From NCBI RefSeq assembly GCF_017654505.1, contig NC_054541.1, positions 47,927,486 to 47,991,485 on the forward strand: DNA of 64,000 nucleotides, read 5' to 3'. The position numbers were made by a program, and so were the translations under genes. The notes beneath the pieces were generated by a model that was not told the origin of the DNA, made no database searches, and saw only the letters and a list, made by a program, of their open reading frames with translations. This DNA comes from Polyodon spathula (Eukaryota > Chordata > Actinopteri > Acipenseriformes > Polyodontidae). How positions within the stretch are numbered: position 1 is the first letter of the stretch; each line of letters opens with the position of its first letter. Shown piece after piece: positions 47,243 through 59,184 of this stretch.

Positions 47243-47506
47243 GTTATTTTTTGTCGTGTCGTAGAATCACACTTTTAAGATGAAGTGGACAGCATTCTTT
47301 GCATTGGTGGTTTGCTGCTATCTGTTGCCCTGTGAACAGGCAACAATTCCACCCCCCGAATCCAAGAAGGAGCCTTCTAATAGCCTGGTTTTGGATAGTC
47401 CACTCTCAAGACAACAAATCAATGCTCTGGCTGGAGCTGTGAGTATCCTTGACCATCTTACAATGGTGCCTCTATGATACAATTGAGCATGGGACAGAAT
47501 CATGCC

Positions 47507-47586
<80 letters not shown>

Positions 47587-49850
47587 AGCTGTATTTTAAA
47601 CTATTATCATTTTTAAAATGACAGTTATAATTAGTAGTAATTATTAGTATTATCAGTGTAAGTATTATTACCAATAAGTATTATTCGTATTACTATTGTT
47701 TCTGCTTTATTTAATTGTATTATTATAAGGACTATAATTGTTCTTACTGTTATTTTTACAGGCACAGCAATTTGATAAAGGCACTGACACAACAAGACTG
47801 ATACAAAATCCAGAAAACTACAACAACCAGCTGGAGGTATGTATAGTCTACTGAACCGCCCACACATGACTGTGAGAGATACACCCTTATTAAATAACTG
47901 ATTTGAAGAGTTGATGCTGTTTATTACATTTACTATTATATGCACATTTAAAGAAACAGGTGTTACTGTTAATATCTGCAAGTATAAACCAAGTGCTTGA
48001 GCAATGCTGGGTGAGGAGGGGTGGTCTTCTCAGAAAGTAAAGTCAATTTTTTGTTTGTGTTTTTTAGGACCAGCACGTTTGCTGTCTACACGTTAATATT
48101 CTGTATTTCTACCTCACTCGTGTATTAACCACATCAAAAGAACAGTACCCACACATGGGATCTGTGAGCCAGGACCTTCACAGGATCAATGAAGACCTGA
48201 AGAGCTGTGTTACTGTAAGCATCACCATTCTCACTTTCTATCAGCAGCCTGGACACAAGCCACACTTGCAGTGCTGTGGCAGCTGGTGGGTTAGGGTTAG
48301 GAACGAGGCTGGGCGAGGGTGTAGCATTGTTTCAGTCTTTATTTTAGTACTGTACTAGATATTGTTAACCACAAGAGGGGCTTATTTGCTTTTCTTTACA
48401 GTTACAGTTCAGCTGTCTTGTATTTGAGGAAACCCCTTGACACTACATAGGTTAACTAAGGACTTGTCAGCTGAAGCTCTCACTGTATTAGGTTATCTGT
48501 TGTGGGCAGATCAGAAAGCTACTGGCAGATTGCACATGCAGACTGATACTACAGCAGTGCCACTGCTGCAAAGATAAGGGAACCTCAGATCAAGATATCA
48601 AAGCATGTACTCTACTATTCTGCTAAAATACATGCCCCAAACGCAGAAGAAAAATAACTTGTTTTTTCTTTTACTCATTTCTTTTAGAATCCCATGATTA
48701 AAACATTTGACAGCATCTTTCACAAATTCAAAGAGGATTTCGACAAGGTAAAACATGTAGCCTATTTCTTGTATGCAATAAAATGATAAATTATCAAATG
48801 CAAAACAAAATGCTTTTGGCTTTGCAAAACAGGCTTTTAAATGCACTATAGAAAGACTATAGTGACCACGCTTACATGAAAAGGTACATTAACTACACAG
48901 ACTGTAGTTACACTGTAGCTACTGTATTAACTACATGAGCTTAGCACATAGTTCTGTGATTGTGAGGATGGGCTGCTATACATTAACAACATGACATACT
49001 ACAGATAGTACCTAGGAATGAAGGCTCTCTGTGCTCCACAATGCCTTTCAATGTGCTCTCTGTGCTCCACAATGCCTTTCAATGTGCTCTCTGTGCTCCA
49101 CAATGCCTTTCAATGTGCTCTCTGTGCTCCACAATGCCTTTCAATGTGCTCTCTGTGCTCCACAATGCCTTTCAACGTGCTCTCTGTGCTCCACAATGCC
49201 TTTCAACGTGACATACATCAGCTAATGAGCAGGCTTCATGCAGTCAGCAATTGATTACTGATAGGGAACAGGACACCTGCGAAATCAGAAAAGTGTCAAT
49301 CGCAGTATACAGTAACCAAACACTGAAGCCGGTGCAGTGATGAGGAGAGTTACTCTCGTGCATTTTCAACATATAATAATACCGCTGCCATACCCTGTAT
49401 ACTTCCTATATATTATCACCTAGGCAGTCCTTCGTTTAAGAAGATGGCATTCTATAGTGACCTGATCTTCAGTGTGTGATACCTGCTGGTGTATTTCAGT
49501 AGGAATCTGTGACCAAGCAGTTTCTAGTTCTTTAACTAAACTGCGTATCGTATTTATTGTGGAGCATGCTGTGCCATACTGTCATTTAAACTGCTCCCTT
49601 GTTATTTTACAACTTTGTCATTCACATATTTGGTTCATTCTATTGTTACAGTAAACTTTTTTTGTTCATGTGTTCATCAGATGGCTTTTATCATAGTGTT
49701 AATGGTAAATGAGCACTACTGAAAAAAACACGTAGAACTCCTTAAAATAAAGGTGAACCTGGATACATTTTACAATTGGGGCAAAATAAGAACCTGGTTA
49801 TACATGTTCTTTATATATATATCTATATATATATACTATATATAATATAT

Positions 49851-49882
<32 letters not shown>

Positions 49883-50194
49883 GATATATATATATTTCGA
49901 ACTCTCTAATAAAATTATTCTTAAAAATACTTTTAAGTCTTTAGTGACATAGTAAAAGCTACAATGCCATGTGACATAATAAAGGCTACAATTACATGTA
50001 TTTTCCCAAAGAAAGCCTTACATCTACAGTGCAGTATTATGGCTGTATATCCAGGAGGTCCTGTCATTTCTTTTTACTCACCTTAAACCTTTTCTTTCTT
50101 TTTTTTACAGCTTGGGGAAAGAGGGAACAACAAGGCCATCGGAGAGCTGGATATACTGTTTGAATACCTCACAAGGTTCTGCAGAAAAAATTAA
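47243..50194 (+). CDS. IL22: Interleukin-22 (IL-10 family cytokine)
   Basis: Secreted class II helical cytokine that signals to epithelia through IL-22R1/IL-10R2. Coding exons: 47280-47438 (start ATG 47280), 47762-47836, 48068-48214, 48688-48747, 50111-50194, all phase 0, 174 residues. The exon containing the start probably begins at 47243 and is preceded by a non-coding exon ending at 46901. The signal peptide is about residues 1-21 (MKWTAFFALVVCCYLLPCEQA). The strongest match to IL-22 is the C-terminal helix LGERGNNKAIGELDILFEYL followed by a Cys (171), which aligns with the family block G-x-KAIGELD. TRLIQNPENY (exon 2) and RINEDLKSC (exon 3) also align. Mature cysteines are at 83, 84, 125 and 171; the N-terminal Cys of mammalian IL-22 is missing and a CC pair is present instead. 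The position directly after MDM1 agrees with vertebrate synteny. Confidence 0.92.
47507..47585. repeat. (TTA)n microsatellite in IL22 intron 1
   Basis: About 25 uninterrupted TTA units, 70 bp after the exon-1 donor. Confidence 0.97.
49022..49208. repeat. 31-bp minisatellite in IL22 intron 4
   Basis: Six copies of a unit containing CTCTCTGTGCTCCACAATGC followed by CTTTCAATG; the last two carry AACG instead of AATG. Because 31 is not a multiple of three, all three frames are open in turn; these are not genes. Confidence 0.95.
49811..49895. repeat. Imperfect (TA)n tract in IL22 intron 4
   Basis: TA dinucleotides broken by C, A and G. Confidence 0.93.
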
Positions 50195-50985
50195 TCAACA
50201 AATACAACTTAATTTATTACAAATATTTATTTTTCAAATTATATCAGAAAATATAATATGTACTTTGGGTTGTACAATTTGACAAGTAACTACTGTACTT
50301 GCTTTGTGCAATGTAATATTCATTTATTATTATTATTAGGCGGACACCTTAATTAATATTTAAATACAGCGCAGTTTACTGTAAGTGCAATAATGCTAAT
50401 AGAATGCAATATGAACTAGGATGCAACAAGTTTTGATTGAAGCTATATCTACAATGACATAGTGGTGCAATAGTACATTAGCTGAGGATCCAGTAATGTG
50501 GTGCTGAGGTCAGGGAAGTCCAATCTAGATACACTGCAAAATACAGGTACAGTGTTATTGAGCTGTAGATATATGGAGTTCTAGACTCACAGTCATGCAC
50601 ATGTGTGCGATGTAAACAGAACAAATATAAGCAAATGGTAACTGTAGTGTAACTGTCTGTAATGAATGCACCTGTATTTTAAAATGTATTCCTTATAAAA
50701 CCTAAACAAGAGTCCCATGTCTCTATCCCTAGTGCTTACATTGTAACTGTATATTTAATCTTTTTTTAATGTATTTATTATCTACTTGATTTGTAATTGC
50801 TTTTGTACAAGTATGTTTTGTAATACATATTTTAAGTATAAGTCTTTGGTCTGCTAGAATTTGAGATTTTCTTCTGTAGAATTTAACGGCACTGTACAGA
50901 GATAAACGGATCACATTTTCAGCATTCTAAAGATTCAAATGTATTGTTTAAGCATTTCTTAATAAAACACAGTATGTTTACACCA
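50195..50985 (+). promoter_or_regulatory. IL22: IL22 3' UTR with AU-rich elements and poly-A signal
   Basis: The first AATAAA after the stop that is well placed is at 50961-50966. Between them are several ATTTA pentamers (about 50212, 50226, 50321, 50770), the type that destabilises cytokine mRNAs. Another poly-A site could exist. Confidence 0.5.
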
Positions 50986-51160
50986 CTAAAACTAAATTCT
51001 GTTTGCATTTTTATTTTTCTTAACACATAAAATGATCTTTAAAGGCATAATTAATGTGTATCAGAAATCGTTGAAAACACTTTGGTGTAGTAAATATAGC
51101 TCCTATATAAAATTTGTAAAACCAAAGTATAAAAGCCTATACAGTTTTCAGTATACTAAT

Positions 51161-51485
51161 TACAGTGGCTTGCGAAAGTATTGACCCCCTTTGACATTTT
51201 TCCTATTTTGTTGCCTTACAACCTGGAATTAAAATTGATTTTTATTTGGATTTCATGTAATGGACATACACAAAATAGTCCAAATTGGTGAAGTGAAATG
51301 AAAAAAATAACTTGTTTCAAAAAATTTAAAAAAATAAATAACGGAAAAGTGGTGCGTGCATATGTATTTACCCCCTTTGCTATTAAGCCTCTAAATAAGA
51401 TCTGGTGCAACCAATTACCTTCAGAAGTCACATAATTAGTTAAATAAAGTCCACCTGTGTGCAACCTAAGTGTCACATGATCTCA

Positions 51486-51543
<58 letters not shown>

Positions 51544-52824
51544 CTGTTCTGAAAGGCCCCAGAGTCTGCAATACCACTAAACAAGGGGCACCACCAAGCA
51601 AGCGGCACCATGAAGACCAAGGAGCTCTCCAAACAGGTCAGGGACAAAGTTGTGGAGAAGTACAGATCAGGGTTGGGTTATAAAAAAATATCAGAAACTT
51701 TGAACATCCCACGGAGCACCATTAAAGCCATTATTAAAAAATGGAAAGAATATGGCACCACAACAAACCTGGCAAGAGAGGGCCGCCCACCAAAGCTCAC
51801 GGACCAGGCAAGGAGGGCATTAATCAGAGAGGCAACAAAGAGACCAAAGATAACGCTGAAGGAGCTGCAAAGCTCCACAGCGGAGAATGGAGTATCTGTC
51901 CATAGGACCACTTTAAGCCGTACACTCCACAGAGCTGGGCTTTAAGGAAGAGTGGCCAGAAAAAGCCATTGCTTAAAGAAAAAAATAAGCAAACACGTTT
52001 GAGAGACTCCCCAATCATATGGAAGAAGGTACTCTGGTCAGGTGAGACTAAAATTGAGCTTTTTGGCCATCAAGGAAAACGCTATGTCTGGCGCAAACCC
52101 AACACTGTCATTACCCCGAGAACACCATCCCCACAGTGAAGCATGGTGGTGGCAGCATCATGCTGTGGGGATGTTTTTCATCAGCAGGGACTGGGAAACT
52201 GGTCAGAATTGAAGGAATGATGGATGGTGCTAAATACAGGGAAATTCTTGAGGGAAACCTGTTTCAGCCTTCCAGAGATTTGAGACCGGGACGGAGGTTC
52301 ACCTTTCAGCAGGACAATGACCCTAAGCATACTGCTAAAGCAACACTCGAGTGGTTTAAGGGGAAACATTTAAATGTCTTGGAATGGCCTAGTCAAAGCC
52401 CAGACCTCAATCCAATTGAGAATCTGTGGTATGACTTAAAGATTGCTGTACACCAACGGAACCCATCCAACTTGAAGGAGCTGGAGTAGTTTTGCCTTGA
52501 AGAATGGGCAAAAATCCCAGTGGCTAGATGTGCCAAGCTTATAGATACATACCTCAAGAGACTTGCAGCTGTAATTGCTGCAAAAGGTGGCTCTACAAAG
52601 TATTGACTTTGGGGGGTGAATACTTAGGCACGCTCAAGTTTTCTGTTTTTTTTCTTATTTCTTGTTTGTTTCACAATAAAAAATATTTTGCATCTTCAAA
52701 GTGGTAGGCATGTTGTGTAAATCAAATGATACAAACCCCCAAAAAATCTATTTTAATTCCTGGTTGTAAGGCAACAAAATAGGAAAAATACCAAGGGGGG
52801 TCAATACTTTCGCAAGCCACTGTA
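51161..52824 (+). mobile_element. Tc1/mariner element, full length (copy B)
   Basis: Perfect inverted ends TACAGTGGCTTGCGAAAG and CTTTCGCAAGCCACTGTA enclose 1664 bp, with about 80 bp of terminal inverted repeat. It contains the same (TA)n tract (51486-51540) and the same transposase as the copy at 39485-43608. It lies about 200 bp downstream of the IL22 poly-A signal. Confidence 0.95.
51610..52606 (+). pseudogene. Tc1-like transposase, broken (copy B)
   Basis: The helix-turn-helix N-terminal part is open (111 codons) and then ended by a TAA at about 51943. A catalytic part is open from 52136, with [33 protein letters not shown] and [19 protein letters not shown], and is ended by a TAG at 52486-52488 in NLKELE. 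The first catalytic Asp is changed to Gly (WSGET). The second Asp and the Glu region are intact. The ancestral stop is the TGA at 52604. Confidence 0.9.
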
Positions 52825-52829
52825 TGTAA

Positions 52830-53900
52830 GTGGCTGGTTATCCTCTACTTCCTTCTCCTCAATAGCCCAAACCTGCCCCCAGATGTGAGCCAGCAAAGGA
52901 TAATTTTTCTGTTCCAATGCTTGGTCCACATCTCGGTCCCAGAACTTCGGGATAGTGGGCAGAGCTAAGGTAGCTTCAGCACTGGGGGCCTCAGTAACCC
53001 ACCCCCGTAGGTCACACTGATCGCCTTTCCCTTACAATTGATAAACTTTGAAGTTTCCCCCAACAAACCCCAGGCTTGTTTCATTGACATTCCTTCCCAT
53101 TTTTCTACCCTTTGTTCTCTTTTTGTCTTTTTTGGGTGGAATCGGGAATGGCACAAATCAGCCTGCAATGGGAAAATTTTCCCAATAGCTTCCTTCACCT
53201 TCCGCTGCTCCCATGGTCTTACCGGGGACTGGATTTACCATTTTATCAATCATTTTTTTCAAAATACAGCCATTCTCGACCTAAAATAACAAGATATGGC
53301 AACTTTGGAGCCACTGCCACGATTACACGGCGGGTATGACATCCAACAGTCAAATTTAATTTAGTGAGGGGGTAGTCTTTGTTATCCCCATCAATACAGG
53401 AAATAATCACTACCCCGCGTGACCACTAAGGTACCCCCGTCAACAGAGCTTATTCTGTTGACGGGAGTATCTCGTCTGCCCACATAGCAAACAATTCAGT
53501 TACTTTCTATGCCGTGGTCACGTGGTCATTGTTGCACCATCACGCAAGATTGCAATCCTGAGGGTCGCTGGTGTTCCTGGAACTGGCGACGGTGCATCTT
53601 CTCAGTAATATCGAACGGCTGCAGGATTGCCTGCTTCACCTGATCATAATTCAAGGGTTCCTGGTGTGTCAAGGCTTGGCAGGCTGCCTGGGCCTCCTGA
53701 TTAAATTGGGGCCCAAATTGGGGCCCAACTAGGTAGCCCACCATTCCCGAGGCCACTGGGCTGCAGTTGCCTGCCTTTCAAACGCTACCAGCTAGGCCTC
53801 ACTACCAGCGTCTTGGGTAGGGGCACTGTTGGTTCTGCCGCCGGTTCCCTCCTCTGATTGGCCTCCAGGAACATGGCGTGCATCCTCTCCATCATGGCCG
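52830..53900 (-). mobile_element. Gypsy-like LTR retrotransposon remnant (gag region)
   Basis: On the minus strand, 53756-53526 encodes a gag segment of the type seen in vertebrate Gypsy elements: EAQAACQALTHQE, LNYDQVKQAILQPFDIT and MHRRQF. Just upstream (from about 53897) a short frame begins MMERMHAMFLEANQRREP, as gag starts often do. Downstream (53198-52965) is another piece of the same strand, KKTKREQRVEKWEG and CKGKAISVTYGGG. No protease, reverse transcriptase or integrase is left. Frames are broken. Confidence 0.6.
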
Positions 53901-54592
53901 TGTGGCAAAGTGATTTGCATTGCGCAGGTGCAGGACCAATGCAGTGATCAATGAAAGACAGACAACGATAATCCAGGTGCAATGGTGTTTATTTATAATC
54001 CAAAGTCACTTGACAACTCTAAATAATAATGAATGGTAGTACACAACAATGTGTACTACACACTATAACCCGGGGGTTCAGTCCCAAAATAATAAACACA
54101 GTATAAACACACAAAACACAACATGGTCACAAGTCCAACGTGAGTGCTAAGTGGTGAAATACAATTTATTAGGTGAATAATAGTGGAGTGTTGTCCAGGT
54201 TTCTGCTGGCCTTTAACGACAGCTCCTGGTACACATTTAGCCATCTACCAATAAAAAAACGAGCAAAAATTAGACACGACAAAAACAAACAAACACTCAC
54301 AGTATAATTCAGGGTCCTTTGGGTACGTCCATAACCATAACAAAGGAAAAGAACACGCCCCCTTGATTAACAAGTGCAATTGCTTTGTCCAATCCGCGAT
54401 CGCCACATCGCTTCCCGTCTGGGACGAAGATTTAGTGAACCGTGGCTCTGCCCCCTTTCCAGATGGCCGACCTTTAACTTTCCCTGGAATGACTTGTCAG
54501 ACCTTCCAGTCCGGGGCATGCTGTTCCTTTTCTACAGCACCCTCACAGGTTGGGAGGGAGATTTATAACCAAGGTTCATTTTCTCTCTGTCA
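53901..54592 (-). repeat. Candidate LTR of the Gypsy-like remnant
   Basis: On the + strand it begins TGTGGCAAAGTG and ends CTGTCACA, i.e. TG...CA ends similar to those of the solo LTR at 56756-57341 (TGTGGCGAAGTG...CTGTCACA). It adjoins the gag start of the minus-strand remnant. Its borders are inferred only from these ends. Confidence 0.4.
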
Positions 54593-55867
54593 CAGGCTGC
54601 CATTCCTTCCTGATGTCTCCGCTCCTGCACCGCTAAACATCGCTGCAATTGTAGCTGGGTTCATCTTTTCTCTGTGAACAAGTGCGCGTGGTGTGGTAAA
54701 CAAAGTGAATGACCAGACAGTGTTGTATTCCCAAAATGTCTGTGTTTTTATGAACACAAAAGAGCCGCCCCTCTACCAATGATGGTAATGGAGGGTACAT
54801 GGCAATCTTGCAGGCCAAAACAAAAACAATAACCAGTCGCTGCCTGGCCCACAGCTGATCGCATAGGAATCGTTTTGAGTACTCACAGTTATGTGCTTCC
54901 TCCAAGATGGCCAAATTCCTGCATACACCCACCGTCGAGTCAACCCAACTATTGGGAAGTGTACTACCAATTTTATACAGCGCCCTTTTCTTTCTCTCTT
55001 TATCACAGGCTTAACACTTGCGTCATGGTAGCCACCTGTATTGAGCCATAAGTCTGTCAGTACACCACAGGTGTGTACACTATAAGTAAGGGTACAGGTA
55101 CAATGATCTCTTATTCCTTTATCTGTGTCAGTCTTGTCTTCTGGTTCAAAGGGGTAGTTCCCCACAGGACCTGGTTTTAGATTTGCATTCTGCTAAACGG
55201 GTGCTGCTTCCCACTCATTTAACAGACAAAGTGCAAGTAACAGGAAATGCCAGTAGATTCAGAATTATATCTATTATGTAAAAACTTTGGTCCAAAGGTC
55301 GTTTTGGATTTTCTGATTTGTCATTGAAATGCTAACTGTGATTCGTTCTGCTGCATTATATAATCTACACCACTTGAAGGTACCTGATCATCACTACCCA
55401 CACTAATTATTTGACTGCAGGAAACAGAGTAAAACAGAGTTTCTATCAAATAAGAAAAATCCAGTTAATTTGCTGGTACTGTTTTAATAACTCTTTCAGG
55501 AAATAAAACATGACATTACGGCCTACTAACCTGTGTTGAATATCTCTTCTGTAAAAACATGCTTTTTTAAATTATGTTATTTCTTTATTTAAATGTAACG
55601 TAACAGGGAAAAAATACAGAAAGTAAGCTGAAGTTAAAGTCTGGCTAAGTTTTATAACTGAATTTGCTCACTAGTAGACGAGTTTACCACCTTACGAAAA
55701 TCTTTCCTATCAAGTAGGGCAAATATGGCAATTTGAGTAACTTTTTCCTGGGCAGAAAAAAACCCAGCTCCTGTAATAAACAGAGCTGGAGTGGAGCAGT
55801 GTTTCTGCTTTGAATAAATACGTTATTGACAATGTGTTCAAAATGGATTCAAATAAATGCTGCTGCA
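54593..55867. other. No recognisable gene
   Basis: May include further LTR-like sequence up to about 55170 (TGTGGTAAACAAAGTG at 54695 resembles the LTR start); the rest is unique AT-rich DNA. Confidence 0.45.
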
Positions 55868-55976
55868 TATTTGCCCAGTTTATTTTATTTAATTTTATTT
55901 ATGTAACCTTTTTTTAACCTGGAAAGGCCTGTTGAGACTGAAATCTTTACAAGGGAGACCTGGTCAAGAAGGTAAC
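55868..55976. repeat. Fragment of a common fish interspersed repeat
   Basis: TTTATTTATGTAACC, then ACCTGGAAAGGCCTGTTGAGA and TTTACAAGGGAGACCTGG resemble a widespread dispersed element; only this fragment is present. Assignment is from memory of the motif. Confidence 0.5.
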
Positions 55977-56750
55977 ATATAACTAGTTTCCCGCATTTTT
56001 GGGAATATTTCGTGGTTTATTTTACATATATTAAAATAAGGATGAAATCGGTAAGAAATAGTTTTTAATTGAAACATCAGTAAAAGTCGGGCTGAAAAAA
56101 TCTCAGTATACACACGTTACCTGTAATATGATGCGTAGCAGTTCTGGTTTCTGATTAATAATGTCCCTGGCATGTATGATGAAGCAGAATCTGTACAAGT
56201 CAAACACACATTTTCCCAAGTTAGCTGGTACTTTGCGAACGTTTGGGCAAATCGCTGTGCTGACGGAAATAGGATCTACAGAAAGTATGAACATGATATC
56301 AGCACAAAACTAGCCAGGTTTATTCACCTTGAAATCATAAAACGAAAATAAAATTGACAGAACCGGGCAGTGCAAGCCACCAGGAGACTGGACATTACCA
56401 TCAAATCATTCCATAAGTTCACCAACTAAAGCATCACTATTTTCTGTCAAACATTTACAATTAAGATTGTCGGTGTTAGGCAGTGTTTTAGTTGGTGGGC
56501 AGACAGCACAAAGTCACTGATACATACCTCCCTGCAATAAACAGTGGCTGTCCAGCAAAACTTGTTTTTTATTAAAGCGAATGTAAATACTGTATAATAG
56601 ACAAAAATCAGGCAATATTTTACTTAATATGTAAAATAGTTTCCAGCATGCCATTCTAGCTGTGTTACTAACATTGTTTGTATTTATTTTTACAGGTCGT
56701 CAGCATCCTGACTCCTCAGACAACATGGTTCCTCTTCCCCACCCAGCTAA
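55977..56750. other. No recognisable gene
   Basis: Unique AT-rich intergenic sequence. Confidence 0.55.
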
Positions 56751-57346
56751 GTAACTGTGGCGAAGTGCCCCACCCCTGTGCTATTTATTTGTGTTTTATG
56801 TGTTAAGGTTGGTATGTATAGCCATTGGTACATGGAATATAAATGGGTAACACGAGATACATTTAAAATGTATTTGTATTTAGGCACGAGGATTGCACGT
56901 GACTCCACATGCAGATTAAAAAGCATATAGGGAATGCACTAATTAATTCACGTGCAGTTGTACCGAGATTCCAGTTGAATGATTGTTTAGTAATTGTGTC
57001 TCGGTGCAGCTGCATAAAAGCATGCATATTTCACTCACTCAGGGTTGTGTGTTCGGTGAGTGGAGAACGGCTGTGGAGAGGAGAGAATTAAAAACTAAAG
57101 TAAATAACTGTTTTGACTCACCGTGTTTGTTTGTCTGTTAGTCCACTGTTTTTTTAAGTGTTAGTCTGTTTTGTTTCATCTCTTTGTTTTGGCTACCAGT
57201 GATGTGTCCTGTGTTTTGTTTGTTTTGTTCACCCTTTTTATTTTACAATAAACCGATGCAAGCAAGCACATTTACCACATCACACGCAGTGCTGTGTTTT
57301 TTCTTCTGGTCTGACGTCACCACTGAAGCCAGCCTGTCACAGTAAC
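56751..57346 (+). mobile_element. Solo LTR with perfect 5-bp target duplication
   Basis: The LTR spans 56756-57341 (586 bp). It begins TGTGGCGAAGTG, ends CTGTCACA, and is flanked by GTAAC on both sides (56751-56755 and 57342-57346). Inside are a TATA-like TGCATAAAAG (about 57010) and a poly-A signal AATAAA (about 57248), in the order expected for a + strand LTR. No internal retrotransposon sequence adjoins, so the element was reduced by LTR-LTR recombination. A Gypsy-type origin is likely from the ends and the 5-bp duplication. Confidence 0.88.
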
Positions 57347-58018
57347 CAACAGGTACTGTTATTATTCATGTTTCTTTAACAGAATGTGTACAGAATGTTT
57401 TTTTCACATTAGCAATGAATCAGCAGCAAACCTTTTAAAATACCGTCGATGTTATCAAGATGCATTTTACCCTGTCCAATATCATCAAAAAGACGTAAAG
57501 CACATGTCTCTAGCCGTTTTTTCTCCGGAAAAAGCAGAGAAAACCTTTCAATGGCCGAATGAGACCGATAGGAGCTGAAAAAAGGGCGTATCTGAGCAAT
57601 ACAGTAGCCCCATGCACCACAGAGATAACATGGACACAAACAAAAGAGATAGCCACTTCCGCATCCAGCGCTCAAAGAATATAATCTCAATGCCAAACGT
57701 GACAGACACTGTTGGCTGACTGTATCTTACGCGTGCTCAGCAGCCCTGTGCTGGTGGAGTGTTCCCTCTCATCTGCGCAAAGGTGTGCAAATGGGAGTAG
57801 TACTAAACCGTAAAGTGGTGACGACAGACGCGTCCAGCCTGGGTTGGGGGTGGTCTGGGAAGGCAGAGGAGTACGCGGATCCTGGTCAGACCACTGGTCA
57901 TCCCTGCACATAAACATGCTGGAGTTGCAAGTGTTGTCCCTTGCTCTCCACCACTTTCTCCCAGTGCTGAGCTGCACACATGTTCTGATCCGGACGGACA
58001 GCACAACAGTGGTGGCGT

Positions 58019-58420
58019 ATGTGGTCTATGGTCCCCGGGGTTGCATTGCATAGTTTTCAAGCTACTGATATGGGCTCAAAGCAATCTGCAGTCCCTACGG
58101 ACAACGCACATTCCCGGGCAGTGGACCTCCTCCTCAGTCAGTCGAAAGGCTCTCTTCCCGGAACTAGGCAGGTTCCAGTTATGGGTCTGGCCCCTGAAAG
58201 GGATCGCTGGCTAGCCCTAGGGCTATCAAACACGGTTGTGGAAATGATGCAGAGCGCTAGGGCAGACTCCACTAGGTCATTGTATACCTGTAAGTGGAAG
58301 TATTTTCAAACTTGGTGTCTGGCTGGGAACCATGACCCCATTACTTGCCCTATGCAGTTTCTGCAAGAACTGTTCGATGCTGGAAGATTGCCTTCCACCT
58401 TTAAGGTGTACTGTATTTAG
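58019..58420 (+). pseudogene. DIRS-like RNase H end and tyrosine recombinase N-terminal domain
   Basis: The open frame includes GLSNTVVEMMQSARADSTRSLYTCKW and PMQFLQELFDAGRLPSTFKVY, the SAM-like N-terminal core-binding domain typical of DIRS recombinases. Stops and frame changes separate it from the catalytic part. Confidence 0.75.
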
Positions 58421-58644
58421 CAGTTATCTCTGCTTGCCAGGTGCGCATTATTTCGCTACCTGTTTCCTTAAAGGCGCACGGCAATTACGCCCTCCTAGGA
58501 GGACTGTTCTCCCCTAATGAAGCCTTAATATTGTACTAGAGGCTCTCATGAAGGCCCAGTTTGAGCCCTTACACTTCATAAAGCTGAAGTATCTGTCTAT
58601 GAAGACAGCCTTCCTCTTGGCTATCACCTCTGCTAAGCGGATCG

Positions 58645-59184
58645 ATGTGTATTTGGGAGGATGGCAGTAAGGTGTCGCTGCGCACCAACCCTGATTTCCT
58701 CCCCAAGGTGATTACAGCCTTCCTCATCAACCAATCTGTGGAACTGGAGTCTTTTCATCCCCCTCCATTTGCTTCTACGGAGGATGAGAGATTAAATTTC
58801 CTCTGCCCAGTGCGGGCACTGAGATACTACGTGCATAGGACAAGAGCTCTGCGTCAATCTGACCAGTTCTTTGTCTGTCACGGGACATGGACACTAGGAC
58901 AGCCCCTCTCTAAGAACCATCTGTCACCCTGGATTGTGGATACAGTCTCGACTGCGTATCATGTTGCTGGCTTGCCCCCTCCGGGTAGGGTAGCCGCACA
59001 CTCCACTAGAGGGTTGGCTATATCTTGGGCCCCTTTCAAGAGCGCCTCAATGTCTGATATTTGTACTGCAGCTAGCTGGGCTACGCCGCATACTTTCGTC
59101 AGGTTCTACCATATCAATGTGGTAGACCCTGCATTGCCTTCTGTAGGCACAAGGGTCCTTGAGGGTGTAAGTTCACACCGCTAA
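58645..59184 (+). pseudogene. DIRS-like tyrosine recombinase catalytic domain
   Basis: A 179-codon frame holds the C-terminal half of the recombinase. It includes LNFLCPVRALRYYVHRTRALR, the H-x-x-R box (AHSTRGLAISWA) and, 29 residues further, the FVRFY end with the probable nucleophilic Tyr. The first catalytic Arg would lie in the TSAKRI segment at about 58630, in a different frame. Broken upstream, so not functional as it stands. Confidence 0.85.

Noticed and set aside
49018..49254. Cys-rich repeat ORFs in IL22 intron 4
   Set aside because: Frame-walking translation of the 31-bp minisatellite.
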